64,000 nucleotides of DNA from Xanthomonas sp. NCPPB 1128 (GTDB lineage Bacteria > Pseudomonadota > Gammaproteobacteria > Xanthomonadales > Xanthomonadaceae): assembly GCF_001043115.1 (NCBI RefSeq), contig NZ_LFME01000005.1, positions 123,710 to 187,709 of the forward strand, in the 5' to 3' direction. The notes beneath the pieces are model-generated. The model saw only the letters and a list, made by a program, of their open reading frames with translations, did no database searches and was not told the origin of the DNA. Position 1 is the first letter of the stretch. Each line of letters starts with the position of its first letter. This document shows, in pieces, positions 44,801 through 52,688 of this stretch. Position numbers and translations under genes: made by a program.

Positions 44801-45334
44801 GCACCGGGGCCGTTCGGCTCGGCCAAGCCGCGGGTCGGCTGGGCCGGCGGGCTCAGCCACACCGGCGACCTGGAGCTGATCGCCGACGTGGTGCAGGCGC
44901 TGGCCGGCGAGGTGCATTGGGTGTTCATGGGCCTGTGCCCGGAGCGGCTGCGCCGGCACGTGCACGAGGTGCACGCAGGCGTGGACTTCGCCCGCTATCC
45001 GCAGGCGCTGGCGGCGCTGGGCCTGGACCTGGCGCTGGCGCCGCTGGAAGACAACTTGTTCAACCGCTGCAAGAGCAATCTGCGCCTGCTCGAGTACGGC
45101 GCCTGCGGCTATCCGGTGGTGGCCAGCGACCTGCCGCCCTACCGCGATGGCGGACTGCCGGTGACCCTGGTCAAGAACCGCTTCCGCGACTGGGTCAATG
45201 CGATCCGCGCGCATCTGGCCGACGCCGACGCACGCGCTGCGGCCGGCACCGCCCTGCGCGCGGCGGTGCAGCGCGACTGGCTGCTGCAGGGCGACAACCT
45301 TGAGGAGTGGCGGACCGCCTGGCTGCCGGACTAG
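41810..45334 (+). CDS. Multidomain flagellin glycosyltransferase (Fgt-like)
   Basis: A 1174-residue cytoplasmic glycosyltransferase. Domain 1 (about 1-280) is GT-A/GT2 with VSVAMPAYKLPYFEQALDSVL and the metal motif HDDD at 93-96. A second, degenerate GT2 segment occupies about 320-560 without a clear DxD. A third GT2 (about 565-810) has VSIVLLAQDN, LLLVDNAS and DAD near residue 657. The C-terminal ~320 residues are GT4/GT-B-like (VGWAGGLSHTGDLELI near 1009; LRLLEYGACGYPVVASDLPPYRDGG). Giant fused transferases of this kind (Fgt1/Fgt2) add rhamnose and modified viosamine to Pseudomonas syringae flagellin. Located between the sugar genes and fliE, it is the best candidate for attaching the glycan to FliC. 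Confidence 0.87.
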   Translation: MPHPPLVSVAMPAYKLPYFEQALDSVLAQTYPALELVICDDNPTEALAEVVERRAANAPFPIRYHRNPERYGELGSTARGIALAQGEYVKFLHDDDVLAPDCVAALVAAMQSAPDVLLASSRRQRIDSHGAPLEDIPATAFPFAGDVLLDGPELLSFLADHTINFVGEPSCVLCRRSDLLEIGDELMTLAGKVINWVGDLALYAKLLHRGHLALLARPLTRFRVSEEQYSQAGRDQPGIGDQGHANFRQGVRAMGWYHGNGDVRQVTVTPLAGGPGAPVDLLQAIQDAYARVCVQAALRDWQARRTVTPAQRDLLDARLAALGGAPRLAVLVDARGAERAALAATLDSLLLEGAAFAQVQALVLGDTSSAAWPDPRVRSLPPLPAEADAAALSAALDASPASDWCLRVAAGSRFCAGGLLRLLLELAQQPQCNALYADEWLAVDADTLAPLLRPDPDLDLLLGNPLATAGHWVFRRAAVQALGGFDPAYDGASELELILRLFLRDGGDGIAHLPEPLLVATPASAEAGGQARQRAIAAHLQARGYPQATVEPLPGGLFRIDYGHPAQPPVSIVLLAQDNLSALQRAVVSLLEQTAYPAYELLLVDNASQAPEITAWMQAVAELGNGRIRVFALEQRVSLAEAHNLAATQAQGEYLLFLDADSAAVQDGWLHALMNHAQRPEVGIVGAKGVSADGRITHAGLLPGLLAGAGHAFAGEAMAQPGYMGRLQVAHRYSAVSAHCLLVRRALFEHLSGFDAAGFAEGGADVDLCLRAAAAGTWTVWTPQALLLQPAPATRSDAADEALLQRWLPALAQDPAYSPSLGLDQPGGFQLTESEFSWQPLSWKPLPRVLAHPGDTFGSGQYRVIQPFQALAASAQIDGLYYARLLDPVELARIGADAVVLQRRVGDAELVRMERMRRFGKAFMVYELDDYLPNLPLKSAHREQMPKDVLRSLRRAATLVDRVTVSTPDLAEALAGLHGDIRVVRNRLEPQLWGALPAPGPFGSAKPRVGWAGGLSHTGDLELIADVVQALAGEVHWVFMGLCPERLRRHVHEVHAGVDFARYPQALAALGLDLALAPLEDNLFNRCKSNLRLLEYGACGYPVVASDLPPYRDGGLPVTLVKNRFRDWVNAIRAHLADADARAAAGTALRAAVQRDWLLQGDNLEEWRTAWLPD

Positions 45335-45575
45335 CACCCGCCAACCAGGGTCGCCGCGCCGGCGCCCGACCGTGACGACGCGCACAGCGTCAACCTGCCG
45401 ACACGCAGCCGCTGCCTATCCGCGGCTTCCATGCTGCCTGCGCCGGGAACCCGTCACCGGCCGCTGGACTCCCCCGCCCCTGCCCGTTCGGGAGCCGCGC
45501 GGCACGTGAATGCCGTTTCGGCACACCGCTTGCATTGCATACCGGCAAGCCGCCTCCCGGCAGGGACTTCACCGT
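45335..45575 (+). other. Gap before fliE (241 bases)
   Basis: Contains the fliE sigma-54 site at 45518-45533 and no gene. No T-tailed terminator is evident after the glycosyltransferase. Confidence 0.6.
45518..45533 (+). promoter_or_regulatory. Sigma-54 promoter for the fliE operon
   Basis: TCGGCACACCGCTTGC followed by A: GG and GC ten bases apart, GGCAC and TTGCA intact. It is 43 bases before fliE. Confidence 0.82.
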
Positions 45576-45938
45576 ATGAGCGACTCCATCAGCTCCATCC
45601 TTTCGCAGATCCGCAGCTACCAGGGCCAGGTCGGCCAGGCGGCGCAGACGCGGGTGGGCGATGTCGGCCGCAGCAATGCGATCGAAGGCCTGGCCGGCAA
45701 CCAGGGCGTGCAGGGCCCCAGCTTCACCGAGACCCTGCGCAACGCGATCGGCGGCGTGAACGAGGCCCAGCAGAAGTCCGGCGAGCTCGCCAAGGCCTTC
45801 GAACTGGGCGATCCCAGCGCGGATCTGGCCAAGGTGATGCTGGCCGCGCAACAGTCCCAGGTGGCGTTTCGCGCTACCGTGGAAGTCCGCAACCGACTCG
45901 TCCAGGCGTACCAGGACGTGATGAACATGCCGCTGTAA
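45576..45938 (+). CDS. fliE: Flagellar hook-basal body adaptor FliE
   Basis: A 120-residue protein linking the MS ring to the rod. The C-terminal two-thirds (FTETLRNAIGGVNEAQQKSGELAKAFELGDPSADLAKVMLAAQQSQVAFRATVEVRNRLVQAYQDVMNMPL) is the FliE signature. ATG 45576 gives the usual length and follows GGGA; the upstream in-frame ATG lies inside the promoter region. First gene of fliEFGHIJK, 12 bases before fliF. Confidence 0.96.
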   Translation: MSDSISSILSQIRSYQGQVGQAAQTRVGDVGRSNAIEGLAGNQGVQGPSFTETLRNAIGGVNEAQQKSGELAKAFELGDPSADLAKVMLAAQQSQVAFRATVEVRNRLVQAYQDVMNMPL

Positions 45939-45950
45939 GGGTAGAAGACG

Positions 45951-47672
45951 ATGGCGCTTGCGATCAGCAAAGAGACATTCAACACCGAGAAGGCGGGCGC
46001 CTGGTTCGACCGCCTGCAGAGCCTGCAGCTCACCCGTCGCATCGGCCTGATGGCGATGATCGCGGTGGCCGTGGCGGCCGGCCTGTTCGTGTTCTTCTGG
46101 TCGCAGAAGCCGGCCTACACCCCGCTGTACACCGGCCTGGACGAGAAAGGCACCGCCGAGGCCACCGACCTGCTGCGCACCGCGCAGATCCCGTTCAAGC
46201 TCGACCAGGCCACCGGCGCGATCACCGTACCGGAGGACAAGCTGTACGACGCGCGGCTGAAGCTGGCCGGCTCCGGCCTGACCGACAACGGCAACATGGG
46301 CTTCGAGGTGATGGAGAAGGATCCCGGCTTCGGGGTCAGCCAGTTCGTGGAGAACGCGCGCTACCAGCACGCCCTGGAAACCGAACTGGCGCGCACCATC
46401 GCCAGCCTGCGCCCGGTGCGCGAGGCGCGGGTGCACCTGGCCATCCCCAAGCCGAGCGCGTTCACCCGCCAGCGCGAGGCCGCCAGCGCCTCGGTGGTGC
46501 TGGAACTGCGCGGCGGCACCACCCTGGAACGCAACCAGGTCGATGCGATCGTCAACATGGTCGCCTCCAGCATCCCCGACCTGGCGCCGGACCGCGTCAC
46601 CGTGGTCGACCAGAGCGGGCGCATGCTGACCATCGCCGACCCCAACAGCGACGCCGCGCTCAACGCCGCCCAGTTCGACCAGGTGCGGCGCCAGGAAAGC
46701 GCCTACAACCAGCGCATCCGCGAACTGCTGGAGCCGATGACCGGCCCCGGCCGGGTCAACCCGGAAGTGAACGTGGACATGGATTTCTCGGTGGTCGAGG
46801 AAGCCCGCGAGCTGTACAACGGCGACCCGCCGAAGCTGCGCAGCGAGCAGGTCAGCGACAGCAGCACCAGCACCAGCGGTCCGCAGGGCGCACCGGGCGC
46901 GACCAGCAACTCGCCGGGCAGCGCGCCGGGCCAGCCGGGCGCCACCGGCGCCCCGCCCGCCCCCGGCACTGCCGGCACCCAGCAGACCGCCGCCGCGACG
47001 CCGACCGAAAGTTCCAAGAGCGCCACCCGCAACTACGAACTGGACCGCACCCTGCAGCACACCCGCCAGCCGGCCGGCCGCATCAAGCGCGTCTCGGTGG
47101 CGGTGCTGGTGGACCACGTGATGCGCCCGGGCGCCAAGGGCAAGATGACCGAGCAGGCGCTCAGCGCCGCCGAGCTGACCCGGATCGAAGGCCTGGTCAA
47201 GCAGGCGGTGGGCTTCAATGCCGAGCGCGGCGACACCGTCTCGGTGATGAACGCCCCGTTCGTCCGCCAGGCGCCGGAAGCGGCCGACAAGCCCGGTTGG
47301 TGGGAAGATCCGCGGGTGATGAACGGCCTGCGCCTGGTGTTGGGTGCGGCGGTGGTGCTGGCGCTGCTGTTCGGCGTGCTGCGCCCGGCGCTGCACCAGA
47401 TCGCCGGTCCCGCGCCGGCCGCATCGGTCGGCCACGACCGCGACGGCAACGAACCGCGCGACGCCAAGCTGTCGATGCTCGACGACGACAACCCGCTGCT
47501 GCCGTCGCTGGGCGAGGATACCGCCAGCCTCAGCGGCGGCACCGGCGGCAACCCCGCCATCGCTCTGCCCGACGCCTACGAAGAACGGTTGCGCCAGGCC
47601 CGCGAAGCGGTCAAACAGGATTCCAAGCGCGTGGCGCAGGTCGTGAAGGGATGGGTCGCCAGTGAAGCCTGA
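45951..47672 (+). CDS. fliF: Flagellar MS-ring protein FliF
   Basis: A 573-residue inner-membrane ring protein. Two transmembrane segments: about 43-62 (GLMAMIAVAVAAGLFVFFW) and about 460-482 (GLRLVLGAAVVLALLFGVL). YscJ/FliF domain features: YTPLYTGLDEKGTAEATDLL, ARVHLAIPKPSAFTRQREAASASVVLELRGG, MTGPGRVNPEVNVDMDFS. A low-complexity Gly/Pro/Thr/Ala linker (about 300-355) interrupts the periplasmic part, as in related species. The C-terminus (about 540-573) binds FliG. Overlaps fliG by 11 bases if fliG starts at GTG 47662. Confidence 0.97.
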   Translation: MALAISKETFNTEKAGAWFDRLQSLQLTRRIGLMAMIAVAVAAGLFVFFWSQKPAYTPLYTGLDEKGTAEATDLLRTAQIPFKLDQATGAITVPEDKLYDARLKLAGSGLTDNGNMGFEVMEKDPGFGVSQFVENARYQHALETELARTIASLRPVREARVHLAIPKPSAFTRQREAASASVVLELRGGTTLERNQVDAIVNMVASSIPDLAPDRVTVVDQSGRMLTIADPNSDAALNAAQFDQVRRQESAYNQRIRELLEPMTGPGRVNPEVNVDMDFSVVEEARELYNGDPPKLRSEQVSDSSTSTSGPQGAPGATSNSPGSAPGQPGATGAPPAPGTAGTQQTAAATPTESSKSATRNYELDRTLQHTRQPAGRIKRVSVAVLVDHVMRPGAKGKMTEQALSAAELTRIEGLVKQAVGFNAERGDTVSVMNAPFVRQAPEAADKPGWWEDPRVMNGLRLVLGAAVVLALLFGVLRPALHQIAGPAPAASVGHDRDGNEPRDAKLSMLDDDNPLLPSLGEDTASLSGGTGGNPAIALPDAYEERLRQAREAVKQDSKRVAQVVKGWVASEA

Positions 47673-48672
47673 TGCGAATGCAATGAACGGCACCCAGCGC
47701 GCCGCCGTGCTGCTGCTGTCGCTCGGCGAGGCCGACGCGGCCGAGGTGCTCAAGCACATGGACCCCAAGGAGGTGCAGAAGATCGGCATCGCCATGGCGA
47801 CACTGAGCGGCATCTCGCGCGACCAGGTCGACAAGGTCATGGAAGAGTTCAATGCCGAGCTGGGCAGCAAGACCTCGCTGGGCGTGGGCGCCGACGACTA
47901 CATCCGCAACGTGCTGGTGCAGGCGCTGGGCGCCGACAAGGCCGGCAGCCTGATCGACCGCATCCTGCTGGGCCGCAACACCACCGGCCTGGACACCCTG
48001 AAGTGGATGGACCCGCGCTCCATCGCCGACCTGGTGCGCAACGAGCATCCGCAGATCATCGCCATCGTGATGGCGCACCTGGACAGCGACCAGGCCGCCG
48101 AAGCGCTGAAGCTGCTGCCCGAGCGCACCCGCGCCGACGTGCTGATGCGCATCGCCACCCTCGACGGCATCCCGCCGCACGCGCTCAACGAACTCAACGA
48201 GATCATGGAGCGGCAGTTCTCCGGCAACCAGAACCTGAAGTCGTCCAACGTCGGCGGGGTCAAGGTCGCGGCCAACATCCTCAACTTCCTGGACAGCGGC
48301 TCGGACCAGGGCGTGCTGTCGGCGATCAGCAAGATCGACGCCGACCTGGGCAGCCGCATCCAGGACCTGATGTTCGTGTTCGACAACCTGGTGGAGCTGG
48401 ACGACCGCGCCCTGCAGACCATGCTGCGCGAGGTCAGTGGCGACCGCCTCGGCCTGGCCCTGCGCGGCGCCGACATCAAGGTGCGCGACAAGATCACCAA
48501 GAACATGTCCCAGCGCGCCGCCGAGATCCTGCTGGAAGACATGGAGGCCCGCGGCCCGGTACGCCTGGCCGACGTGGAGGCCGCGCAGAAGGAGATCCTG
48601 GCGATCGTGCGGCGCCTGGCCGATGAGGGCGTGATCAGCCTCGGCGGCGGTGGTGCGGAGGCCATGGTATGA
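47662..48672 (+). CDS. fliG: Flagellar motor switch protein FliG
   Basis: A 336-residue rotor protein that binds FliF and contacts the stator. Motifs: AAVLLLSLGEADAAEVLKHMDPKEVQKIGIAMA; EHPQIIAIVMAHLDSDQAAEAL (EHPQ motif); FDNLVELDDRALQTMLREVSGDRLGLALRGAD (charged torque helix). GTG 47662 overlaps fliF; ATG 47683 (seven codons later) is the alternative and cannot be excluded. Overlaps fliH by four bases. Confidence 0.96.
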   Translation: MKPDANAMNGTQRAAVLLLSLGEADAAEVLKHMDPKEVQKIGIAMATLSGISRDQVDKVMEEFNAELGSKTSLGVGADDYIRNVLVQALGADKAGSLIDRILLGRNTTGLDTLKWMDPRSIADLVRNEHPQIIAIVMAHLDSDQAAEALKLLPERTRADVLMRIATLDGIPPHALNELNEIMERQFSGNQNLKSSNVGGVKVAANILNFLDSGSDQGVLSAISKIDADLGSRIQDLMFVFDNLVELDDRALQTMLREVSGDRLGLALRGADIKVRDKITKNMSQRAAEILLEDMEARGPVRLADVEAAQKEILAIVRRLADEGVISLGGGGAEAMV

Positions 48673-49292
48673 ACGGCAACGTGGTGCGCTGGCTGGCGCC
48701 GGAACTCGATGCCCCGCCGTTGTCGGCGGCGCAGCCGTACGAGGACGTGCTGCCGGACGAGCCGGTGCTGCGCCCGCCGAGCCTGGAGGAGATCCAGGCG
48801 ATCGAGGCCGCGGCCCAGCACGAAGGCTTCGAACGCGGCCACGCCGAAGGCCTGGCCCAGGGCCAGGCCGAGATCCGCCGCCTGACCGCGCAGATCGAAG
48901 GCATCCTGGACAACTTCTCGCGGCCGCTGGCGCGGCTGGAGAACGAAGTGGTCGGCGCGCTCGGCGAACTGGCCGTGCGCATCGCCGGCAGTCTGGTCGG
49001 CCGCGCCTACCAGGCCGACCCGGTGCTGCTGTCGGAACTGGTCGCCGAGGCCCTGGACGCGGTCGGCGGCGCGCGCCGCGACGTCGAGGTGCGCCTGCAC
49101 CCGGACGACATCGCCGCGCTGACCCCGCTGCTGACGATGATGGACCAGGGCATCCGGCTGGTGCCGGACCTGAGCCTGAGCCGCGGCGACCTGCGCGTGC
49201 ACGCCGAATCGGTGCGCATCGACGGCACCCTGGAGGCGCGCCTGCGCGCGGCCCTGGAGACGGTGATGCGCAAGTCCGGAGCGGGCCTGTGA
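48669..49292 (+). CDS. fliH: Flagellar assembly protein FliH
   Basis: A 207-residue stator/regulator of the export ATPase FliI. A helical central region with GxxxG-type repeats (FERGHAEGLAQGQAEI, about 57-73), typical of FliH, precedes the conserved C-terminal domain (LAVRIAGSLVGRAYQADPVLLSELVAEALDAVG). Starts in the ATGA overlap with fliG and ends in a GTGA overlap with fliI, so the three are translationally coupled. Confidence 0.93.
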   Translation: MNGNVVRWLAPELDAPPLSAAQPYEDVLPDEPVLRPPSLEEIQAIEAAAQHEGFERGHAEGLAQGQAEIRRLTAQIEGILDNFSRPLARLENEVVGALGELAVRIAGSLVGRAYQADPVLLSELVAEALDAVGGARRDVEVRLHPDDIAALTPLLTMMDQGIRLVPDLSLSRGDLRVHAESVRIDGTLEARLRAALETVMRKSGAGL

Positions 49293-50665
49293 GCGCGCTG
49301 TCCGGCACCCACCCCGCCGACTGGCTGGATGCGCGCAACCTGCGCCTGGCCGGCCGCCTGGGCAGGCTCGACCTGGACGCGGCCGCCGGCCGCGGCCTGA
49401 TCCGCGAAGGCATCCTGCGCCGTGCGGTCGGCCTGACCCTGGAAGCGGTCGGCTGCGAGGCGCCGATGGGCGCCACCTGCAAGGTCGAGGTCGACGGCGG
49501 CTGGGTCGACGCCGAAGTGGTCGGCTTCTCCGGCGACCGCACCTCGCTGATGCCCAGCGCCGAAACTCATGGCCTGCTGCCCAACGCGCGGGTGGTGCCG
49601 CTGCACCGCCGCGGCGGCGTGGAAGTGGGCGAAGGCCTGCTCGGCCGGGTCATCGATTCGGACGGCGTGCCGCTGGACGGCAAGGGCCCGATCCGCGCCG
49701 AAGGCTCGGTGGGCATGGCCGGCGTGTCGATCAACCCGCTGGCGCGCGAACCCATCACCACCCCGCTGGACGTCGGCGTGCGCGCGATCAATGCGCTGCT
49801 GCCGATCGGCCGCGGCCAGCGCGTGGGCCTGTTCGCCGGCTCCGGCGTCGGCAAGTCCACCCTGCTGGGCATGATGACCCGCTACACCGCCGCCGACGTG
49901 ATCGTGGTCGGGCTGATCGGCGAACGCGGCCGCGAAGTGCGCGATTTCGTCGAGACCACCCTCGGCGAGGAAGGCCTGCGCCGCGCCGTGGTGGTCGCCG
50001 CCCCGGCCGATCGCCCGCTGCTGGCGCGCCTGCATGGCGCCTACCGCGCCACCGCCATCGCCGAGTGGTTCCGCGACCAGGGCCTGAACGTGCTGCTGCT
50101 GATGGACTCGCTGACCCGCTTCGCCCAGGCCCAGCGCGAGATCGGCCTGTCGGTGGGCGAGCCGCCGACCACCCGCGGCTATCCGCCGTCGGTGTTCGCC
50201 AAGCTGCCGGCCTTGGTCGAGCGCGCCGGCAATGGCGCCAAGGGCCGCGGCTCGATCACCGCCTTCTACACCGTACTGACCGAAGGCGACGATCCGCAGG
50301 ACCCGATCGCCGACGCCGCCCGCGCCATCCTCGACGGCCATATCCTGCTGTCGCGACGCGTCGCCGACAGCGGGCTGTACCCGGCCATCGACGTCGAGTC
50401 CTCGGTCAGCCGCGTGGTCCAGGACATCGCCGACGAGCCGTGGCGCCTGCGCATCCGCTCGCTGAAGCGGCTGGTGTCGGCGTACTCGGCCAACCGCGAC
50501 CTGATCACCATCGGCGCCTACCAGCGCGGCAACGATCCGGCCGTGGACGAAGCGCTGGAACGCTGGCCGGAGATCATGGAATTCCTCGGACAGGACGTCG
50601 CCAAAGCCGCAGATCTGCCCCACAGCCAGGCCGCCCTGAAGCGCCTGGTCGACCGCGAGAACTAA
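49289..50665 (+). CDS. fliI: Flagellum-specific ATPase FliI
   Basis: A 458-residue export ATPase related to the F1 beta subunit. Walker A GSGVGKST (about 184-191), Walker B region VLLLMDSLTRFAQAQREIGLSVGEPPTTRGYPPSVF, and the type III family stretch YTVLTEGDDPQDPIADAARAILDGHI. Start is GTG 49289, in the stop codon of fliH; it gives the normal family length. Works with FliH and FliJ at the export gate. Confidence 0.97.
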   Translation: MSALSGTHPADWLDARNLRLAGRLGRLDLDAAAGRGLIREGILRRAVGLTLEAVGCEAPMGATCKVEVDGGWVDAEVVGFSGDRTSLMPSAETHGLLPNARVVPLHRRGGVEVGEGLLGRVIDSDGVPLDGKGPIRAEGSVGMAGVSINPLAREPITTPLDVGVRAINALLPIGRGQRVGLFAGSGVGKSTLLGMMTRYTAADVIVVGLIGERGREVRDFVETTLGEEGLRRAVVVAAPADRPLLARLHGAYRATAIAEWFRDQGLNVLLLMDSLTRFAQAQREIGLSVGEPPTTRGYPPSVFAKLPALVERAGNGAKGRGSITAFYTVLTEGDDPQDPIADAARAILDGHILLSRRVADSGLYPAIDVESSVSRVVQDIADEPWRLRIRSLKRLVSAYSANRDLITIGAYQRGNDPAVDEALERWPEIMEFLGQDVAKAADLPHSQAALKRLVDREN

Positions 50666-50668
50666 GCC

Positions 50669-51130
50669 ATGATGCAATCGCAACGTCTCGATCCCCTGCT
50701 CCGCCGCGCCCAGCAGCACGAAGACGAGGTCGCCCGCGATCTCGCCGAGCGCCAGCGCACCCTGGCCACCCACGAGTCGCGGCTGGAGGAACTGCGCCGC
50801 TACGCCGAGGAGTACGCCAACAGCCAGATGGCGGCGACCAGCCTGGCGCAGCTGGCCAACCGCCGCGCCTTCCTGGACCGGTTGGAGAGCGCGGTGCAGC
50901 AGCAGTGCCAGACCGTGGACCGCAACCGCGAAAAGGTGGAGATGGAGCGCAGCCGGCTGCTGCTGGCCAGCCGCGACAAGCAGGTGCTGGAACAGCTCGC
51001 GGCCAGCTACCGCGCGCAGGAACGCAAGGTCGACGACCGCCGCAGCCAGCGCGAGATGGACGACCTGGGCGCGCGCCGTGCGCGCCTGGCGGCCACCGCC
51101 GACGAACACGAGAACGGAGACGGACGATGA
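50669..51130 (+). CDS. fliJ: Flagellar export protein FliJ
   Basis: A 153-residue protein that is almost entirely coiled-coil (about 5-140), rich in Arg, Glu and Gln, with RLDPLLRRAQQHEDEVARDLAERQRTL at the start. FliJ is the central stalk-like coiled-coil of the FliH-FliI complex. Three bases after fliI and a four-base overlap with fliK. Confidence 0.92.
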   Translation: MMQSQRLDPLLRRAQQHEDEVARDLAERQRTLATHESRLEELRRYAEEYANSQMAATSLAQLANRRAFLDRLESAVQQQCQTVDRNREKVEMERSRLLLASRDKQVLEQLAASYRAQERKVDDRRSQREMDDLGARRARLAATADEHENGDGR

Positions 51131-52440
51131 ACAACGCGCTTTCCGCGCTGGGCGGCAGCGGCCGCGCCAGCCAGATCGGCGGCGGCAACGACAGCCAGGG
51201 CCTTGACCGCAGCGGCGGCAAGGACAAGGACTTCGCCAAGCTGCTCGGCGGCGGCTCGGCGCGCACCACCGCGCCCAAGCCCGCTGCCCGCGAGACGGCC
51301 AAGCCGGCGCAAGACACCGACAAGAGCCAGGCGGACAAGCGCCCGGCTGCCGCCGACGACGCCGCCAGCGATCCCGCGCGCACCGCGCAGGCCGGCGACA
51401 AGGTCGCCCAGGACACCGAGAAGAGCAGCACCGAGACCAAGGCCTCGGGCAAGGACAAGGGCAAGGCCGAGGACACCCGCGACGACGCCAAGCCGGACGA
51501 GAGCGCTTGGCCGCCGGCCGGGCTGGCTGGGATCGGCCTGGGCCTGTTGCCGGCGATCGGCGCGGCGGTGCTGCCCGCGGCCACGGCGACCCCGCTGGGC
51601 GCGGCCGCGAGCTTGGCCGTCGGCGTCGCCGGCGCCGTGGCCAATGGCGCCGCGGCCCTGCTCGGCGGCGGCGACGCGCTGCCGCAGACCGCGGCCGGCG
51701 TCACCGATCCGAATGCGGCCACCGCCGGCACCGCCAGCGCGGCGGCCGGCACCGCCCCGGCCTCGGCCGCCGGCGGCTTCGGCGCGATGCTGTTGGCGCA
51801 GGGCCGGTCGGCCGACAAGGCCGGCGGCGCCGAGACCGCGGCCCCGCTGGCGGCGCTGGCGGCCATCGCCGCCGCGGCTGGCGGCAAGACCGGCGAAGGC
51901 GGCGACGCCGCGCCCGCCGCCGACCCCAGCGCGATCGCGCCGACCGCGGCGGCCACGCCGCTGCACGCCACCGCGCGGCTGGCCGATGCACAGCCGTTCA
52001 GCGGCTCGCCGACGCCGACCCCGAACCTGCACGGCAACCAGTTCGACGAGGAACTGGGCGCGCGTATCAGCTGGCTGGCCGACCAGAAGATCGGCCACGC
52101 GCACATCAAGCTGAATCCGGCCGAGCTCGGCCCGGTCGAAGTGCGCCTGCACATGACCGGCGACCAGGTCAACGCCAGCTTCAGCAGCAACCAGGCCGAC
52201 GTGCGCCAGGCCTTGGAGAACAGCCTGCCGCGCCTGCGCGACATGCTCGGCCAGCACGGCTTCCAGCTCGGCCAGGCCGACGTCGGCCATCAGCAGCCGC
52301 AGCAACAGCAGGCCAATGCGCAGGGCACCGCGCAGGGCGCCAGCCGCGGCGGCGGCGAGCTCGCCGACGACCTGTCCGGCAGCGTCGGGATTCCGGCGAT
52401 GGTGCTGCGCCAGCGCGGCCTGCTCGACGCCTACGCCTGA
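51127..52440 (+). CDS. fliK: Flagellar hook-length control protein FliK
   Basis: A 437-residue protein that measures hook length and switches export specificity through FlhB. The N-terminal ~300 residues are low-complexity (Lys/Asp-rich at about 20-135, then Ala/Gly-rich), which is usual for the ruler part. The conserved C-terminal FliK domain (about 310-400) is clear: GARISWLADQKIGHAHIKLNPAELGPVEVRLHMTGDQVNASFSSNQADVRQALENSLPRLRDMLGQHGFQL. Last gene of the fliE operon; a long inverted repeat follows 42 bases after the stop codon. Confidence 0.94.
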   Translation: MNNALSALGGSGRASQIGGGNDSQGLDRSGGKDKDFAKLLGGGSARTTAPKPAARETAKPAQDTDKSQADKRPAAADDAASDPARTAQAGDKVAQDTEKSSTETKASGKDKGKAEDTRDDAKPDESAWPPAGLAGIGLGLLPAIGAAVLPAATATPLGAAASLAVGVAGAVANGAAALLGGGDALPQTAAGVTDPNAATAGTASAAAGTAPASAAGGFGAMLLAQGRSADKAGGAETAAPLAALAAIAAAAGGKTGEGGDAAPAADPSAIAPTAAATPLHATARLADAQPFSGSPTPTPNLHGNQFDEELGARISWLADQKIGHAHIKLNPAELGPVEVRLHMTGDQVNASFSSNQADVRQALENSLPRLRDMLGQHGFQLGQADVGHQQPQQQQANAQGTAQGASRGGGELADDLSGSVGIPAMVLRQRGLLDAYA

Positions 52441-52482
52441 TCCTGGCGGCGCTGCCGCCTCCCCGAGCCGGGCGATTCCGTG

Positions 52483-52547
52483 TGTGGGAGGGGCTTCAGC
52501 CCCGACGCGTTATTCCGAACCGCGTCGGGGCTCAAGCCCCTCCCACA
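52483..52547. repeat. Long inverted repeat (REP-like) between fliK and fliL
   Basis: Two 27-base arms (52483-52509 and 52521-52547), each beginning or ending with TGTGGGAGGGGCTT or its complement, pair with a single mismatch around an 11-base loop. This GTGGGAGGGGCTT element is a dispersed palindrome I know from Xanthomonas and relatives. Between operons it may act as a terminator or 3'-end stabiliser. Confidence 0.8.
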
Positions 52548-52637
52548 TTGAATCCCTTCTCCTGCAAAGGTCCCAGCGCGTACTCCGCACTGCGCGCGGC
52601 GGCACCGTCAAACACCCGGCGCGCCAGGCGCCCGGTT

Positions 52638-52653
52638 TCGGCACGGCGATTGC
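52638..52653 (+). promoter_or_regulatory. Sigma-54 promoter for the fliL operon
   Basis: TCGGCACGGCGATTGC followed by A: GG and GC ten bases apart, GGCACG and TTGCA intact. It is 36 bases before fliL. Confidence 0.85.
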
Positions 52654-52688
52654 ATCCTCAGGGGCAGACCCCTTCAGGAGCCCGCACT

